A DNA stretch of 64,000 nt from Gillisella terrae (GTDB lineage Bacteria; Pseudomonadota; Alphaproteobacteria; Rhizobiales; Rhizobiaceae), in NCBI RefSeq assembly GCF_004801395.1, contig NZ_SSOA01000010.1, positions 1-64,000 on the forward strand, read 5' to 3'. The position numbers and the translations under genes were made by a program. Position 1 is the stretch's first letter, and every line of letters starts with the position of its first letter. This document shows, in pieces, positions 36,379-44,598 of the stretch. The notes under the pieces are model-generated. The model saw only the letters and a list, made by a program, of their open reading frames with translations. It was not told the origin of the DNA and made no database searches.

Positions 36379-36418
36379 AGCGCCCCGAAATTCTCAAGTA
36401 TTTCGGGGCGCTTTTTTT
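36379..36418 (+). terminator. Strong Rho-independent terminator of the xylX-TRAP operon
   Basis: AGCGCCCCGAAAT pairs perfectly with ATTTCGGGGCGCT (13 bp) across an 8-nt loop and runs into TTTTTTT. Confidence 0.92.
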
Positions 36419-36501
36419 GTATCTTGCGAAAAGTTTCACTGGCAAATTGACCGTGCTCTCGCAAGTGTGAAAGCCGGTGGCCGACTTGAACGTTTCACCG
36501 C

Positions 36502-36531
36502 TTGACAGAAATGTTATCGATAACATATGCT
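36502..36531 (+). promoter_or_regulatory. Promoter with an embedded LacI-type operator before the sugar ABC operon
   Basis: A consensus -35 TTGACA (36502-36507) and a -10 TATGCT (36526-36531) with 18-bp spacing. The spacer is filled by the perfect palindrome ATGTTATCGATAACAT (36511-36526), so a bound LacI-type repressor would block RNA polymerase directly. The half TATCGATAACAT is identical to 15459-15470 beside the LacI gene. Confidence 0.75.
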
Positions 36532-36559
36532 CATCTCAATCGCGCTTTGGGAGGAGCAG

Positions 36560-38056
36560 ATGGACCACAATACGCTTTTGGAATTTCGTGCCGTCTCGAA
36601 GGAATTCGGCGGCACCAAAGCCCTGACCGATGTGTCGCTCGATCTGAAGGCTGGCGAAATCCTGGCCCTACTTGGCGAAAACGGTGCGGGCAAATCAACC
36701 CTGATCAAAACCCTCGCCGGTATTTACAAGCCCGATGGCGGCGACATTCTTTTTCGCGGCCAGTCCTATCACCACCGGCCACCCAAACCCAATGAGCGCC
36801 AGTCCGTTGCCTTTATTCATCAAGATCTCGGCTTGATCGAATGGATGACGGTGGGCGAGAATGTCGGTCTGGCGCAGGGCTTTTCCATGCGCAGAAAACT
36901 GATTGACTGGGGCGCAACAGACCAGCGGACAGCGGAAGCCTTGAAACTGGTGGGCTGCGATTTTGACCCCTCAACCCGTGTGCAGGATTTGACCCGCACT
37001 GAGAAATCTCTGGTGGCCATTGCCCGCGCGCTTGCCGTTGAAGCCGATGTTCTGGTGCTCGATGAGCCAACCGCCAGCCTGCCCGCCGATGAAGTAGAGC
37101 GTTTGTTTCAGGCCATCCGTCCGTTAAAAGAGCGCGGCGTGGCGATGATTTACGTCTCGCACCGTCTTGATGAGATTTTTCGCATCGCGGATCGGGTCGC
37201 CGTGCTGCGCGACGGGCGTCTGGTGGGCCAAACACCCGTGAAAGACACCAATCCGGATGAGCTGATCCGCATGATTGTTGGGCGAAAAGCGGATCAATTG
37301 TTCACCCGCTCAGAAAGCGCGATTGGTGCGCCAATCGTTCGGGTGCGCAACCTGCAATGCAGCGGTGCAGGTCCGGTGTCCTTCGATCTGCATCAGGGTG
37401 AGCTTCTCGGCCTCGTGGGTCTGCGCGGCGCAGGACAGGAGTTGATTGGCCGTGCCCTGTTTGGCTGCGAGCCTTCACGCGGGGATGTGACCATTCGCGG
37501 GGAAACCCCGGATCTGTCCAGCACAGTTTCCGCCATCGCCTCAGGTATTGGCTTGATTGCCCGTGATCGCACCGAGGAATCTGTGGCCATGTCGCTCTCG
37601 CTTCGGGAAAACACCTATCTCAATCCCGGCGCATCTGGCAGGCGCTTGTTTGATTTTCTTTCCCCTGCCCGCGAAGCGCAAAAAGCCTCGGAGATTGGTG
37701 ACAGGGTTGGGCTGCGGCCCAATGATCAATCCTTGGCCATCGAAGCCCTCTCAGGCGGCAATCAGCAAAAGGTCGTTGTTGGCCGCTGGCTCGCAACGGG
37801 GCGGAAATTATTGATCGCAGAAGATCCCACCGCTGGCGTCGATGTTGGTGCCAAAGCCGATATCTATCGCCTGATCGCCTCTGCCGTCGAACAGGGTCTT
37901 GCCGTGTTGGTGATCTCCACCGACTTCGAGGAAATTGCCCATATTTGCCATCGCGCGCTGGTCTTTTCTCGCGGACAGATTGTTCGTGAATTATCCGGTG
38001 CCAATCTCACAACCTCCGCCGTGATTGCTGCGGCTTCCGCTTCTGAAGCGGCCTGA
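36560..38056 (+). CDS. Sugar ABC transporter ATPase (RbsA/XylG/MglA type, duplicated domains)
   Basis: A 498-residue protein with two nucleotide-binding domains: Walker A LLGENGAGKSTLIKTLAGIY near residue 40, Walker B ADVLVLDEPTASL, and a second, degenerate domain with signature ALSGGNQQKVVVGRWLATGR. This is the carbohydrate CUT2 class. I chose ATG 36560 after GGAGGAGC because the in-frame ATG at 36527 lies in the -10 box. First of three genes (ATPase, permease, binding protein). Confidence 0.93.
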   Translation: MDHNTLLEFRAVSKEFGGTKALTDVSLDLKAGEILALLGENGAGKSTLIKTLAGIYKPDGGDILFRGQSYHHRPPKPNERQSVAFIHQDLGLIEWMTVGENVGLAQGFSMRRKLIDWGATDQRTAEALKLVGCDFDPSTRVQDLTRTEKSLVAIARALAVEADVLVLDEPTASLPADEVERLFQAIRPLKERGVAMIYVSHRLDEIFRIADRVAVLRDGRLVGQTPVKDTNPDELIRMIVGRKADQLFTRSESAIGAPIVRVRNLQCSGAGPVSFDLHQGELLGLVGLRGAGQELIGRALFGCEPSRGDVTIRGETPDLSSTVSAIASGIGLIARDRTEESVAMSLSLRENTYLNPGASGRRLFDFLSPAREAQKASEIGDRVGLRPNDQSLAIEALSGGNQQKVVVGRWLATGRKLLIAEDPTAGVDVGAKADIYRLIASAVEQGLAVLVISTDFEEIAHICHRALVFSRGQIVRELSGANLTTSAVIAAASASEAA

Positions 38057-38070
38057 TCTGGGAGATCGTC

Positions 38071-39138
38071 ATGCAGTCCATTCGCTCCACAGCACTTGAA
38101 CCCACCAAAGCCGAAATGAAAGGCCTCAGCTTATCTGCCAAAGTGCAACGGCTGGTGCCAGTCTATGGTCTGGTCATCCTCACGCTCCTTCTGACCCTGC
38201 TGTTTTGCGTGCTGTTGCCCGATACCTTTCCAACCGTGCTGAACCTGCGCTCCATCATTTCCAACAAGACCATTATTGCCATCCTGTCTTTGGCGGCAAT
38301 GATCCCGATGGCGGCGGGCCGCATTGATCTCACCATTGGCTATGGCATTGTGCTTTGGCATATTTTGGCCATCAGCTTGCAAACACTCTACGGTTTTCCG
38401 TGGCCTGTTGCCGTGCTGGTGGTGCTGTTGCTCGGTGCTGCCACCGGCTTTCTGAACGGTATTCTGGTGGAAGTTGCCAAAATCGACAGTTTCATCGCCA
38501 CCCTTGGCACCGGAACCGTGATCTATGCGCTCGCACTCTGGCATACCGGCGGTCGACAGATGATTGGTATCTTGCCCGACGGTTTCTATGCACTCAACGG
38601 CACCATGGTGTTTGGTCTGCCCATCACGGGTCTTTATGTCATCGTGCTGGCCGTGGTGATGTGGATTGTGCTCGAATATCTGCCGATTGGCCGCTACATC
38701 TATGCCATCGGAGCCAACCCGAAAGCTGCGGCCTTGAATGGTATTCCCGTTCGCCGCTTTGTCATCGGTGCCTTCATTGCATCAGGCACGCTCTCAGCCG
38801 TCGCAGGCGTGCTGCTGGCCTCCAAACTGCGCATTGGTCAGGCAAGTGTCGGGCTTGAATATCTTCTACCTGCGCTTGTCGGTGCTTTTCTTGGCTCAAC
38901 CACCATCAAACCGGGCCGCGTCAATGTATGGGGCACCATGATTGGTGTGATCATCCTGGCCGTTGGCATTGCCGGCATTCAGCAATTGGGTGGCTCCTTC
39001 TTTGTCGAGCCGATGTTTAACGGTGTCACACTGCTGATTGCCATTGGCATCGCGGGTTATGCCCAACGCCGCCGCGGCACGGCGGGGCTTCTCTCCAAGT
39101 CCAATTCGGCACCAGTCGCACCCGCCAAATCGGAATAA
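38071..39138 (+). CDS. Sugar ABC transporter permease (RbsC-like, CUT2)
   Basis: A 355-residue inner-membrane protein with about 8-10 helices. AAMIPMAAGRIDLTIGYGIV and LNGILVEVAKIDSFIATLGT are typical BPD_transp_2 motifs; IYAIGANPKAAALNGIPVRR is the conserved cytoplasmic coupling segment. It starts 14 bp after the ATPase stop. Confidence 0.93.
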   Translation: MQSIRSTALEPTKAEMKGLSLSAKVQRLVPVYGLVILTLLLTLLFCVLLPDTFPTVLNLRSIISNKTIIAILSLAAMIPMAAGRIDLTIGYGIVLWHILAISLQTLYGFPWPVAVLVVLLLGAATGFLNGILVEVAKIDSFIATLGTGTVIYALALWHTGGRQMIGILPDGFYALNGTMVFGLPITGLYVIVLAVVMWIVLEYLPIGRYIYAIGANPKAAALNGIPVRRFVIGAFIASGTLSAVAGVLLASKLRIGQASVGLEYLLPALVGAFLGSTTIKPGRVNVWGTMIGVIILAVGIAGIQQLGGSFFVEPMFNGVTLLIAIGIAGYAQRRRGTAGLLSKSNSAPVAPAKSE

Positions 39139-39176
39139 TAATTTTTGTCATTCGTATTAACTGGGAGGAAAACACG

Positions 39177-40274
39177 ATGAAACGCAGAGATTTTATGACC
39201 ACAACGGCGATCATTCTTGGGGGGATGATTGCGGGACCAGCTTTCGCCGATAGCATGGCAGATGCCAAGGCCGTGGTTGCCAAATACGCCAGCAGGGTAT
39301 CAAAGTGGGATGGCCCCACCACAGGACCAAAGGCACAGGCGGCCAAGAAAATTGTGGTTGTTGCAGCCGACATGAAAAACGGCGGTATTCTTGGTGTCAC
39401 CACCGGCATTCAGGAAGCCGCCGCAGCTATCGGCTGGACAGTCACCGTGCTTGATAGTGGTGGCTCAATTGGCGGGCGCACAGCCGCCTTTGGTCAGGCC
39501 ATGACATTGCAGCCCGATGGCATCATCATCAATGGCTTCGACGCCGTTGAACAAAAACCAGCCATGGAAGCCGCCAAGAAAGCCAAGATCCCCATGGTAT
39601 CCTGGCACGCAGCCCCGGCTGTCGGCCCCGTGCCGGATGTCGGTGTGTTTGCCAATGTCACCACCGACGCCATGGAAGTCTCGAAAGCTGCGGCAGATTA
39701 CGCCTATGTTGATGCTGGCGGCAAACCGGGTGTAATCATTTTCACCGACTCCACCTATGCCATTGCCATCGCCAAAGCCGACAAGATGAAAGAGGAAATT
39801 CTCAAACTCGGTGGCACCGTTTTGGAATATGTCGACACCCCGATTGCCGAGACCTCGCAACGCATGCCGCAACTGACCACCACGCTTTTGCAAAAATACG
39901 GAGCAAAGTGGACACATTCGCTAGCGATCAACGACATCTATTTCGACTTTATGGGACCATCCTTGCAATCGGCGGGGATACCGGGTGACGGCGCGCCCAA
40001 GAGCGTGGCCGCAGGCGACGGTTCTGAAAGCGCTTATCAGCGCATTCGCGCCAAACAATATCAATCTGTGACCGTAGCCGAGCCGCTGAACCTGCAAGGC
40101 TGGCAGCTTGTGGATGAATTAAACCGTGCTTTGGCTGGCGAGAAATGGTCGGGCTATGTGTCGCCTCTGCATGTCGTGACGTCGGAAAATGTGGAATTCG
40201 ACGGCGGGCCGAAGAACTCGTTTGATCCCGACAATGGCTATCGGGATGCCTATAAGGCGATCTGGGGCAAGTAA
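39177..40274 (+). CDS. Sugar ABC transporter substrate-binding protein (Peripla_BP_4 type)
   Basis: A 365-residue exported protein with signal MKRRDFMTTTAIILGGMIAG ending at AFA; the twin basic residues KRRDF resemble a Tat-type signal but the hydrophobic core is ordinary. The mature part has the ribose-binding fold (KKIVVVAADMKNGGILGVTT, QPDGIIINGFDA). The sequence is less typical of ribose or xylose binders; the sugar is unknown. Last gene before the hairpin at 40295. Confidence 0.9.
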   Translation: MKRRDFMTTTAIILGGMIAGPAFADSMADAKAVVAKYASRVSKWDGPTTGPKAQAAKKIVVVAADMKNGGILGVTTGIQEAAAAIGWTVTVLDSGGSIGGRTAAFGQAMTLQPDGIIINGFDAVEQKPAMEAAKKAKIPMVSWHAAPAVGPVPDVGVFANVTTDAMEVSKAAADYAYVDAGGKPGVIIFTDSTYAIAIAKADKMKEEILKLGGTVLEYVDTPIAETSQRMPQLTTTLLQKYGAKWTHSLAINDIYFDFMGPSLQSAGIPGDGAPKSVAAGDGSESAYQRIRAKQYQSVTVAEPLNLQGWQLVDELNRALAGEKWSGYVSPLHVVTSENVEFDGGPKNSFDPDNGYRDAYKAIWGK

Positions 40275-40294
40275 CTCCGACGTCAAATCATACC

Positions 40295-40325
40295 GACAGC
40301 GCCGCCCATCACGTGCGGCGCTGTC
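40295..40325. terminator. Hairpin between the sugar ABC operon and a convergent gene
   Basis: GACAGCGCCGC pairs perfectly with GCGGCGCTGTC (11 bp), 9-nt loop. No T-run follows on either strand, so it is a factor-assisted or bidirectional terminator at best. Confidence 0.6.
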
Positions 40326-40335
40326 GATGCGATAA

Positions 40336-41445
40336 CTACAAGATGCCCCACGCCCGAAAGCGGCCCCTCCCCGTCAATTCACGCAGCGGTAACTCGGCGA
40401 TCAATTTCAGTGCGCCTTGCGGTGTTGTGTTAAGCGTTTTTGCCACGAGCCCGGCCGAAACAAGCGGGCGCGACAAAACCAGATCAATCAACTCTGGCAG
40501 TTTTGAACTGGACCGCCTGCCAGTGATACGTCGCTCAAGCGCGCCTCGCGCCAGAAGCAACCGGTCATGCTCGTTCATTGCCTGCTTTGCCGCTTGCTCA
40601 AAAGCTTGCAGAATCGCCAGTAATCTTTGCGTTCGACTTTTTGAATGGCGCTGCTCACGATTGACGGCGCGCAGTCCAACCGAAATCGCAGCAAGATGGA
40701 AGATTGTGGTTCCAGCCTTTCTTAGGTAAGCCGCCGCCAAAAGCCGACCGAGCCAAGGGCTGTGCTCGCTCACCTCTTCGCTCTGCCAGGCATCCAACAA
40801 AATAGCAGCCGCCAGAACTGGTGGAAAAGCCGCCACCTCCGACAACAGCTCCTGCCAATCCAGCAAACGCTGAGGCTCGTTCCAATCAGCATCATAAACG
40901 ATGGCAGCGCGATCTCTCTCCCGCACGGACTTTTGCTCCGCAGCGATCTGAGCCATCACGGCTTCGCTTCGCTTTAAAATCGCGTCGAATTCATCCAGCT
41001 CGGCCAGAAAGGCTGCATCCGGATCAGGCGACGCATGACCCACCTCACCATCAGGCATAGATGCCAGCCCATGGCTGACCGGCGCGATGCCACCGCCGAG
41101 CGCGCGTCCCCGCAATCGTGACAGTCCTTGATCTGACAGCGCCCATGCGGCCGGATGCTGGGTTATGTCGCGCCGTGAGCGCAAAACCAGATGGGCAATG
41201 GTCAATTCATGGGTTGGTGTGCGGGTATCCATGCGCGCATCATGGAAAACCAAGTCTTCCATATGAACCAACTCGCCATCAATCCAGAGCGAGGCAACCG
41301 CATCCGAATAATGCATACGCTCAATCAATCCCTGCCCAACCCCGGAATGTTTCAAGCGCTCATCAAGGCGCACCAAAGCTTCGCCCGCCGCACTCATGGG
41401 CAAAAGCAATGGAGAAAGCGGTATTTTGTCGATTGGGTAACGCAT
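40336..41445 (-). CDS. RHE_PE00001-family protein (DUF1612 plus C-terminal HTH), plasmid-associated DNA-binding protein
   Basis: A 369-residue protein typical of rhizobial plasmids. The N-terminal DUF1612-like part contains ALVRLDERLKHSGVGQGLIE, then RMHYSDAVASLWIDGELVHM and EDLVFHDARMDTRTP; the C-terminal 70 residues (SRPLVSAGLVAKTLNTTPQG) form a DprA/PF11972-like winged helix. Function is unproven; the family often resembles an orphan regulator or antitoxin-like factor. ATG 41445 is preferred over GTG 41454. A GGTAACG-N11-CGTTACC repeat covers the start, suggesting autorepression. Confidence 0.8.
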   Translation of the reverse strand: MRYPIDKIPLSPLLLPMSAAGEALVRLDERLKHSGVGQGLIERMHYSDAVASLWIDGELVHMEDLVFHDARMDTRTPTHELTIAHLVLRSRRDITQHPAAWALSDQGLSRLRGRALGGGIAPVSHGLASMPDGEVGHASPDPDAAFLAELDEFDAILKRSEAVMAQIAAEQKSVRERDRAAIVYDADWNEPQRLLDWQELLSEVAAFPPVLAAAILLDAWQSEEVSEHSPWLGRLLAAAYLRKAGTTIFHLAAISVGLRAVNREQRHSKSRTQRLLAILQAFEQAAKQAMNEHDRLLLARGALERRITGRRSSSKLPELIDLVLSRPLVSAGLVAKTLNTTPQGALKLIAELPLRELTGRGRFRAWGIL

Positions 41446-41460
41446 TGAAAACACGTTACC
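41436..41460. promoter_or_regulatory. Inverted repeat over the start codon of the RHE_PE00001-family gene
   Basis: GGTAACG (41436-41442) and CGTTACC (41454-41460), 11-bp spacer, centred on the start codon. Position suggests an autoregulatory operator; no experimental support. Confidence 0.5.
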
Positions 41461-41804
41461 ATAATAGCCAAATGAAAGCGAAGCGCTCTTTAACTTTCAC
41501 TAGTCATTTGACGAAGAAAATATTTTGAGGAATTTACATATCGCGTTCTAGCTGATCGCAAGGCCGCGAGAACCAATTTTGAAATTATTGCAGATTTTTA
41601 CTGAAAATAGAAGCACCCTACATCGCAATTCCACACAATCTTCGCCCAGAACCAGTATTACATTAAAAAACACCAGTTACGAGATAATCCTCGGCGCAGC
41701 AAGTTCGACGTAACAGCGCGCTGAACTTGTTCCACTGGTTGACAGCTGTCAACGCCCCTCCCCTTCAGTGAAAAGCCGCACGGAATGCTCAATGCGCCAA
41801 ATAA
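41461..41804. other. AT-rich intergenic region with a parS site
   Basis: About 345 bp without a gene. The left 200 bp are AT-rich compared with the neighbours (41500-41680). The only strong element is the parS palindrome at 41738-41753. Confidence 0.6.
41738..41753. other. parS: parS centromere site (repABC type), copy 1
   Basis: GTTGACAGCTGTCAAC is a perfect 16-bp palindrome fitting GTTNNCNGCNGNNAAC, the RepB-binding consensus described for repABC partition sites. It lies about 12.5 kb beyond the 3' end of repC. An identical copy is at 43008-43023. Confidence 0.8.
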
Positions 41805-41832
41805 AAAGCCGCAAGAAAATTCTTGCGGCTTT
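41805..41832 (-). terminator. Rho-independent terminator of the symporter gene
   Basis: AAAGCCGCAAGAA pairs with TTCTTGCGGCTTT (13 bp, 2-nt loop as drawn). On the minus strand it runs into TTTTTATTT, directly after the symporter stop. Confidence 0.85.
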
Positions 41833-41865
41833 GAAATCAAAGCTCCATGTCACCAAAGTCGTCGA

Positions 41866-42837
41866 TCACTCCGCAGCAAGTTCGGCCTTGGCTGCATAAC
41901 GCTGCGCGATGACCGCGCAGGCCATCAGCTGAATTTGATGAAAGAGCATCAACGGCATAACAATCGCGCCGACACTTTGACCCGCAAAAATCGCGCTCGC
42001 CATCGGCACACCAGAGGCGAGACTTTTCTTCGAGCCGCAAAAGGTGATGGCGATTTCATCCTCTTTCGCAAAGCCCATCAACCGGCTGCCAAACATCGTG
42101 AACGCAAGAACCAGGGCAAGCAGGACAATATCAATCACCACGACCGCACCAATGTCAGCCAACGAATAGCTGCGCCAGATTCCCTCAATGACTGCCTCGC
42201 TGAATGCACCGTAAACCACCATCAAAATTGAGCCTCGATCAATTGGCATGAGAAGAGATTTACGGGCACGCACCCACTGTCCCACCCAAGGCTGAAGCAT
42301 TTGCCCCACAATGAAGGGCAGCAACAACTGCACAAAGATGTCCAAAATGGCGTCGAGCGACACACCCCCATGACCACCTGCGGAGAGCAACAAACCACAT
42401 AGTAACGGCGTCAAAATCATTCCAAAAATATTGGAGGCCGAAGCGGCGCAAATCGCTGCCGGCACGTTGCCTTTGGCCATTGAGGTGAAAGCAATCGAGG
42501 ACTGAACCGTGGACGGCAGCACACATATGTAGATGATGCCCAGCGCCAGCGCGGGAGGCAGAAACCCACTTGTCAGAATGCTGGCACCCAACCCGAGCAG
42601 CGGGAACACAACAAAGCTGACGGCGAGAATGAAGAGGTGGAGCCGCCAATGTAGAAGACCCGCCAGCACCACATCGCGTGACAAACGCGCGCCATGAAGG
42701 AAGAACAAGGCTGCGATGGCAACTTTGGTCGCCATCGCGAAATAATCCGCAGCAACACCATTGATCGGCAAAACCGATGCCAGCGAAACGGTACAGATCA
42801 ACAATAGAGTAAATGTGTCAGGCAGAAAGCGTTTCAT
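41866..42837 (-). CDS. Bile acid:sodium symporter family protein (YfeH/SBF-like)
   Basis: A 323-residue, ten-helix membrane protein. Motifs LFFLHGARLSRDVVLAGLLH, LPSTVQSSIAFTSMAKGNVP and ITFCGSKKSLASGVPMASAI are those of the SBF_like (PF13593) group; the two crossover regions of the Na+ sites correspond to the last two. Bacterial members probably move organic anions; the substrate is unknown. A parS copy lies on each side, and the adjacent gene is a divergent M20 amidohydrolase, so it may import that enzyme's substrate. Confidence 0.88.
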   Translation of the reverse strand: MKRFLPDTFTLLLICTVSLASVLPINGVAADYFAMATKVAIAALFFLHGARLSRDVVLAGLLHWRLHLFILAVSFVVFPLLGLGASILTSGFLPPALALGIIYICVLPSTVQSSIAFTSMAKGNVPAAICAASASNIFGMILTPLLCGLLLSAGGHGGVSLDAILDIFVQLLLPFIVGQMLQPWVGQWVRARKSLLMPIDRGSILMVVYGAFSEAVIEGIWRSYSLADIGAVVVIDIVLLALVLAFTMFGSRLMGFAKEDEIAITFCGSKKSLASGVPMASAIFAGQSVGAIVMPLMLFHQIQLMACAVIAQRYAAKAELAAE

Positions 42838-43161
42838 GATAGCCTTAATATCATAATGGTAACTGCCGAAAGGGTTATTTCATTCGCGATCGCAATGCAA
42901 TTCGGGCCGGGGCAGGTGGCCCGGCAAATGCGCAGAAACAAGGCCCAACATCTTCAACGTCAGTAAGCATCGACACGCAAAGGGAAGGGGCTTGTTAACG
43001 CCTTCCTGTTGACAGCTGTCAACGAACACCAGCTCAAGCGTGAAAATCCGAATTGAAAAAAGCGCCCGAAATAGCCGGCGAGACGGCAAATAAAACAGCC
43101 TTGCGCGCCGCCGCAAGCTGCCTATGCTGCCAGGATAGAGACTGTACAACAAAGGTGCCCG
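42838..43161. other. Divergent intergenic region with a parS site
   Basis: 324 bp between the divergent symporter and M20 genes. It must hold both promoters, which I could not define. The only strong element is the parS palindrome at 43008-43023. Confidence 0.6.
43008..43023. other. parS: parS centromere site (repABC type), copy 2
   Basis: Same 16-bp palindrome GTTGACAGCTGTCAAC as at 41738, 1270 bp away, 11.2 kb from the end of repC. I found no third copy in the window. Confidence 0.8.
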
Positions 43162-44598
43162 ATGACCATCTCCCAAAATAGTTCCGCCGCGCTCTGGTCA
43201 ATCATCGACCAGAAAGCACCCGCGTTTATCGACTTGAGCGACCGCGTCTGGGGAATGCCTGAAACATGCTATATGGAAGAAGCCTCCGTTGCCGAGCATG
43301 TGGCAATGCTCAAGGAACAAGGCTTTAGGATCACTGAACAGGTCGCCGGCATCCCCACAGCCGTCATGGGGGAAGCGGGGGAGGGGGGACCGGTCATCGC
43401 TTTCCTTGGCGAATATGACGCACTGTCCGGACTAAGCCAGGAAGCAGGGGTCGCAGAACACCGCCCTGTTCAAGCGGGTGGAAATGGCCATGGTTGCGGC
43501 CACAATCTGCTAGGCTCAGCAGCGCTTTTGGCCGCTTCAGCCTTAAAAGACTGGCTGAAGGAAAAAGGACTTCCCGGTCGCGTGCGCTACTATGGCTGCC
43601 CGGCGGAAGAGGGGGGAGCGGCGAAGGCGTTTATGGTACGCGAGGGAGCATTCGATGGTGTCGACATCGCCATCAGCTGGCATCCGAGCTCTTTTGCTGC
43701 GGTTCAACGCTCAACCTCGCTCGCCAATTCGCGAGTCGATTTCACCTTCCGGGGCAGGGCGGCCCATGCTGGCGCGAACCCTGAGCTTGGACGCAGCGCG
43801 CTGGACGCTGCCGAGTTGATGAGCGTCGGCGTCAATTATATGCGTGAGCATATGCCATCTGATTGCCGCGTCCATGCTGCCATTCTCGACGCCGGTGGTA
43901 TTTCACCAAATGTTGTGCAAGCCTATTCCAAAGTGCGTTATCTAATCCGTGCACCAGAACTTGATGCTATGCGCACGCTGGTTGCTCGCGTGCACAGGAT
44001 TGCCGAGGGGGCTGCTCTGATGACAGAAACAAAAGTTGAGAGCCAGGTTATCAGCGCCGTTTCGAACGTGATCACCAATGGTCCCCTCATGGACGTTATG
44101 CAGCAAGCATGGGAAGAGCTTGGCCCGCCGCCCTTCGATGATGCAGACAGGGCTTTTGCCGAGGAAATCCGTTCCACCCTGACACCCGACGAAATATCAG
44201 CGCCTTGGCGCACCGAACAGCTCCCTGAGCGAAATGTGCCTTTGGCAGATTTTATCATCCCTGCACACGACAGGACACCGATCACCACCGGATCGACAGA
44301 CGTTGGAGATGTTAGTTGGGTTGTGCCCACGGTACAAGCGGACGGTCCCACCTGTGCAATTGGCACCCCTTTTCACACATGGCAGCTTGTGGCCCAAGGC
44401 AAAAGTAAGATGGCTCATAAGGGTATGGTCGCCACAGCCAAAGTGATGGCAGCCACGGGCAGAGCTGCTATTGAGAGCGAGCATCTACGCGAGGCAGCGT
44501 TGCAAGATCTTGTGAAACGTCGAAAAGGGAAGCCCTATGAAAGCCCACTCCCGGCCGATGCCCAGCCACCTATCAAAGAGATGGGCGGAAGAAAATAA
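43162..44598 (+). CDS. M20-family amidohydrolase, AbgB/aminobenzoyl-glutamate-hydrolase-like
   Basis: A 478-residue metallohydrolase. Metal-ligand motifs: GEYDALSGL (Asp), NGHGCGHNLLG (His/Cys), PAEEGGAAK (Glu-Glu) and ISWHPSS (His); a dimerisation domain lies around residues 190-310. The sequence is close in type to E. coli AbgB, which with AbgA cleaves p-aminobenzoyl-glutamate, but no AbgA is present. Single-gene members often cleave N-acyl amino acids or similar amides. AAAGGTGCCCG precedes ATG 43162. Confidence 0.85.
   Translation: MTISQNSSAALWSIIDQKAPAFIDLSDRVWGMPETCYMEEASVAEHVAMLKEQGFRITEQVAGIPTAVMGEAGEGGPVIAFLGEYDALSGLSQEAGVAEHRPVQAGGNGHGCGHNLLGSAALLAASALKDWLKEKGLPGRVRYYGCPAEEGGAAKAFMVREGAFDGVDIAISWHPSSFAAVQRSTSLANSRVDFTFRGRAAHAGANPELGRSALDAAELMSVGVNYMREHMPSDCRVHAAILDAGGISPNVVQAYSKVRYLIRAPELDAMRTLVARVHRIAEGAALMTETKVESQVISAVSNVITNGPLMDVMQQAWEELGPPPFDDADRAFAEEIRSTLTPDEISAPWRTEQLPERNVPLADFIIPAHDRTPITTGSTDVGDVSWVVPTVQADGPTCAIGTPFHTWQLVAQGKSKMAHKGMVATAKVMAATGRAAIESEHLREAALQDLVKRRKGKPYESPLPADAQPPIKEMGGRK

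Noticed and set aside
43008..43023. Palindrome first read as an operator of the symporter/M20 genes
   Set aside because: It matches the repABC parS consensus exactly and its twin lies downstream of the symporter gene, where an operator makes little sense.
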